Shown: piece after piece, positions 61,827-64,000 of the stretch
Layout of the letters: each line of letters opens with the position of its first letter
How positions within the stretch are numbered: the stretch's first letter is position 1
Assembly (NCBI GenBank): GCA_018242585.1
Contig: JAFEBQ010000024.1
Location: forward strand, 1 to 64,000
From: Planctomycetota bacterium
Lineage (GTDB): Bacteria > Planctomycetota > Planctomycetia > Pirellulales > PNKZ01
Reading direction: 5' to 3'
Length of the DNA stretch: 64,000 nucleotides
Program-made: the position numbers and the translations under genes
Notes under the pieces: model-generated
Seen by the model: the letters and a program-made list of their open reading frames with translations, nothing else
Databases searched by the model: none
What the model was told of the DNA's origin: nothing

Positions 61827-64000
61827 CTACTTCACAAATACAAACTCGTTCAGACAAAACAACGCCTGGCAGAAATCGGCCCAGGCGGCGCGCTCGGCCT
61901 TGTCGAGTTTCTGTTCGCGATAGTCGGCCAGTTGCTCGGCCAGGAACATTTTCGCCGTTTGCTGCTCGTCGGCTGTGGGACGCCGGCCAAGGGCGATCTG
62001 GTACGCGCTGGCGATGCCGGCCACCTGATCTTCGCCAGCAGGTTTTATCACCCGATCGGCCAGCCCTTCGGCAAAGCCGCGCACGGCCGGGCTGTTCAAC
62101 AACATCAGCGATTGCGGCGCGATCGTGGTCTCGCCCCGCACGGCCAGGTCTTGCAACGTGTCGGGGCCATCGAACAGGACCATCATCGGCACCAACTTGC
62201 TTCGCTTGACGAAGAAGTAGATGCTGCGGCGGCGTTGCAGGGGGTCGCGCTCGCTGGGGCCGAACATGGTCGCGTCCCAGCGGCCGCTGGCCACCAGCAT
62301 GGCGTCGCGAATCGACTCGGCTTCCAACCGCTGCATCGGTCGATACCAGCACCAGCGGTTATCGACGTCGGCCTTCAATCGCGCGGCATCGGTCGCGCCA
62401 TTCTGCATGTAGACGCTGCTGGTCATGATCAACCGGTGGATCGGCTTCAACCGCCAGCCATTGCGAATCAATTCATTGGCCAGATAGTCGAGCAGCTCGG
62501 GGTGCGAAGGCCGTTCGCCGTTGAAGCCGAAGTCGCTCGGCGTCGAGACCAGCCCGCGGCCCATGTGGTAATACCAAAGCCGATTGACGATCACTCGGGC
62601 CAACAACTGGCCAGCGCCATATTCGGTATCGGTCATCCAGGCGGCCAAGGCGCGGCGGCGGTAGGAAAGTTTGCTGCCGGCCGGAGGCGCTTGCTGCCAA
62701 TGGGCAGCGCCATCGCTGGCGCGCACAAGCACTTGCAGGTAGCCCGACCGGCTTTCTTCGACTTTCTGATTCGGTTCCCCTCGCTTGAGCAGGTGCATCT
62801 TTTCGTAGTAATCGGGCCCCTGTGTGTGCAGGCGAATGGCGGGCACGCCCTCGCTGCAAATCATCATCCGCTCTGATGGTACAACCGGTGCACTTGCCAA
62901 CAGACTTCGAACATCGGCCAAGCGTCGTTGCCCCTCGGAGCTCATGTCGAGGTAAAGATCAGCCAGAGTCGTTCGCTGAGTAGGCGTCAACGAGTCAAAT
63001 CCGTTGGCTTTGAATTGATGCAAAACCGTCGCCTGGGCCAAAGTGATTTCATCTTCGCCGGCGGCCAAGGGCTCGGCTTGGGCGCTGACTGACAGTCGTA
63101 CGCGCCCGATCGATGGTTCCGTGCCATTGAACGTGAGCGTCAGTTGCAGCTTGGTGCCCGGCCCGAACCCGAACGGCTCGTCGGCGACGAACACCGCCAC
63201 CTGTGAAACCCCGGGCCGATTCTTCACGCGCCAGCCTGTATTCGGCTTGTCGTCAATGGCGTCGGAAGCCCGCGATTGAGTTTCTTCTTGTGTGGCCCAC
63301 GCATGCTGGAATTTGATATCGCGGCGTTGCTTACCGTCGGCGCTGATCACCTGCAATTTGAGTCCATTCAATTGGAAGTCGCCATCGACGCCGAGCCCCG
63401 GCCCCCCCCGAGGCAACCTGGGATCGAATAGCGCCTCGAGCCGAATCGCCCTCAGCCCGTCGTGATCCACCGTCGCATTCAGCGTCCGCGTGTCGTTTCC
63501 TAAAGTATTCGAAACCTTGGCCAGCACCGAGCCATCAGGTTCTTTCTTGAATCGGCCACTCTTGTCGTCAACGACTGGATCGACCACCAGCCAGCGCGGC
63601 TCGGCGAAGGGAGGGGCTTGCCCACGTGCGAGCTGTTCAAGCTGCTGGGAGGCTTGCTGGCTTCGCCAGGCCGCGTTGGCCTCGTGCGTTGCTTTCGCCT
63701 GAAAATAGAACGGGCGTCGTCCCGCCTCATATTCTTCATTAATGGCTTCCACATCCTGATTCGATCGCACCGTCGTCGCGAAGGTGGCCACCATGCGGTA
63801 GTAATCGCCGACTGGAATCGGGTCGTACTTGTGGTCGTGGCATCGCGCGCAACCAATGGTCAGCCCTAACATCGAGGTGCCGATCGTGCGGACCACGTCG
63901 TCTAGCTCGTCGTAGCGCTCTTTCTCGGCCTGGTTCGCCGTGATCTGTGTGGCGTGGACGCCGGCGCCAAGGAAGCCCGTCGCCGCCAGGGCCTGGGGGT
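61827..64000 (-). CDS. DUF1549/DUF1553 protein with CxxCH (PSCyt2 type), runs off right edge
   Basis: About 724 residues are visible, without the start. The reading begins GFLGAGVHATQITANQAEKERYDELDDVVRTIGTSMLGLTIGCARCHDHKYDPI, which carries the family's CARCH haem-type motif in DUF1549. The middle has a carbohydrate-binding-like beta region (about residues 130-300 of the visible part). The C-terminal DUF1553 part contains LLARVIVNRLWYYHMGRGLVSTPSDFGFNGERPSHPELLDYLA and FDGPDTLQ. The stop at 61827 ends LNEFVFVK. The protein is exported in family members; its N-terminal cytochrome part would lie beyond 64000. It pairs with the DUF1501 gene downstream. Confidence 0.95.
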   Translation of the reverse strand, partial: PQALAATGFLGAGVHATQITANQAEKERYDELDDVVRTIGTSMLGLTIGCARCHDHKYDPIPVGDYYRMVATFATTVRSNQDVEAINEEYEAGRRPFYFQAKATHEANAAWRSQQASQQLEQLARGQAPPFAEPRWLVVDPVVDDKSGRFKKEPDGSVLAKVSNTLGNDTRTLNATVDHDGLRAIRLEALFDPRLPRGGPGLGVDGDFQLNGLKLQVISADGKQRRDIKFQHAWATQEETQSRASDAIDDKPNTGWRVKNRPGVSQVAVFVADEPFGFGPGTKLQLTLTFNGTEPSIGRVRLSVSAQAEPLAAGEDEITLAQATVLHQFKANGFDSLTPTQRTTLADLYLDMSSEGQRRLADVRSLLASAPVVPSERMMICSEGVPAIRLHTQGPDYYEKMHLLKRGEPNQKVEESRSGYLQVLVRASDGAAHWQQAPPAGSKLSYRRRALAAWMTDTEYGAGQLLARVIVNRLWYYHMGRGLVSTPSDFGFNGERPSHPELLDYLANELIRNGWRLKPIHRLIMTSSVYMQNGATDAARLKADVDNRWCWYRPMQRLEAESIRDAMLVASGRWDATMFGPSERDPLQRRRSIYFFVKRSKLVPMMVLFDGPDTLQDLAVRGETTIAPQSLMLLNSPAVRGFAEGLADRVIKPAGEDQVAGIASAYQIALGRRPTADEQQTAKMFLAEQLADYREQKLDKAERAAWADFCQALFCLNEFVFVK

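Overview
The window is high-GC bacterial chromosome from a planctomycete (phylum Planctomycetota, most likely order Pirellulales). The evidence is gene content: two DUF1501 proteins, a DUF1549/DUF1553 (PSCyt2) protein, two giant PVC-type haem proteins (TIGR02604 propeller, HEAT repeats, CxxCH tail), two sulfatases, xylose-isomerase-like TIM barrels, a Gfo/Idh/MocA oxidoreductase, and several lineage-specific secreted proteins. No rRNA, CRISPR array or prophage was seen; there is one tRNA (Val, anticodon UAC).

Layout. 0-1.2 kb: groES-groEL, with groEL running off the left edge. 1.7-7.3 kb: a membrane protein, a DUF11 lipoprotein and a degenerate prepilin peptidase. 7.5-19 kb: UbiD decarboxylase, HldD, a REP-associated transposase (RAYT) between inverted REP palindromes, DUF1501, two sugar isomerase-like TIM barrels, ScpB, a ParE-type toxin-antitoxin pair and a Gfo/Idh oxidoreductase. 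19.2-31.6 kb: a translationally coupled sulfatase and PVC cytochrome, a coupled pair of amidohydrolases, a Kef-type antiporter, a second PVC cytochrome and YihY. 31.6-37.7 kb: a second ParE pair, leuA, a HEAT protein and a LolB/DUF4292-like lipoprotein. 37.7-42.3 kb: a repeat cluster, a stand-alone Type IIG restriction-modification gene and tRNA-Val. 42.4-51.1 kb: SUI1-like factor, an RluA-type synthase, ribBA, a sigma-54 activator with a dead receiver domain, and a sulfatase bracketed by inverted repeats. 51.5-57.3 kb: a three-gene HscC (Hsp70) operon, then glnB with a clear sigma-54 promoter and terminator. 57.6-64 kb: two paralogous secreted proteins, then the DUF1501 and DUF1549/1553 pair, the latter cut by the right edge.

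Many genes fit a scavenger of sulfated polysaccharides: sulfatases remove sulfate, the PVC haem proteins probably oxidise released sugars, and TIM-barrel isomerases and the Gfo/Idh enzyme process them. That linkage is inferred from neighbourhood.

The most striking feature is the density of structured intergenic repeats. At least six families occur. Most are two imperfect inverted halves of 70-210 bp, several supply the stop codon of a flanking gene, and one family (copies at 7.3, 27.0, 37.9, 38.2, 41.9, 56.4 and 57.5 kb) is built from four hairpins whose stems change in a compensatory way between copies. This family and the HscC operon are the best candidates for undescribed biology.
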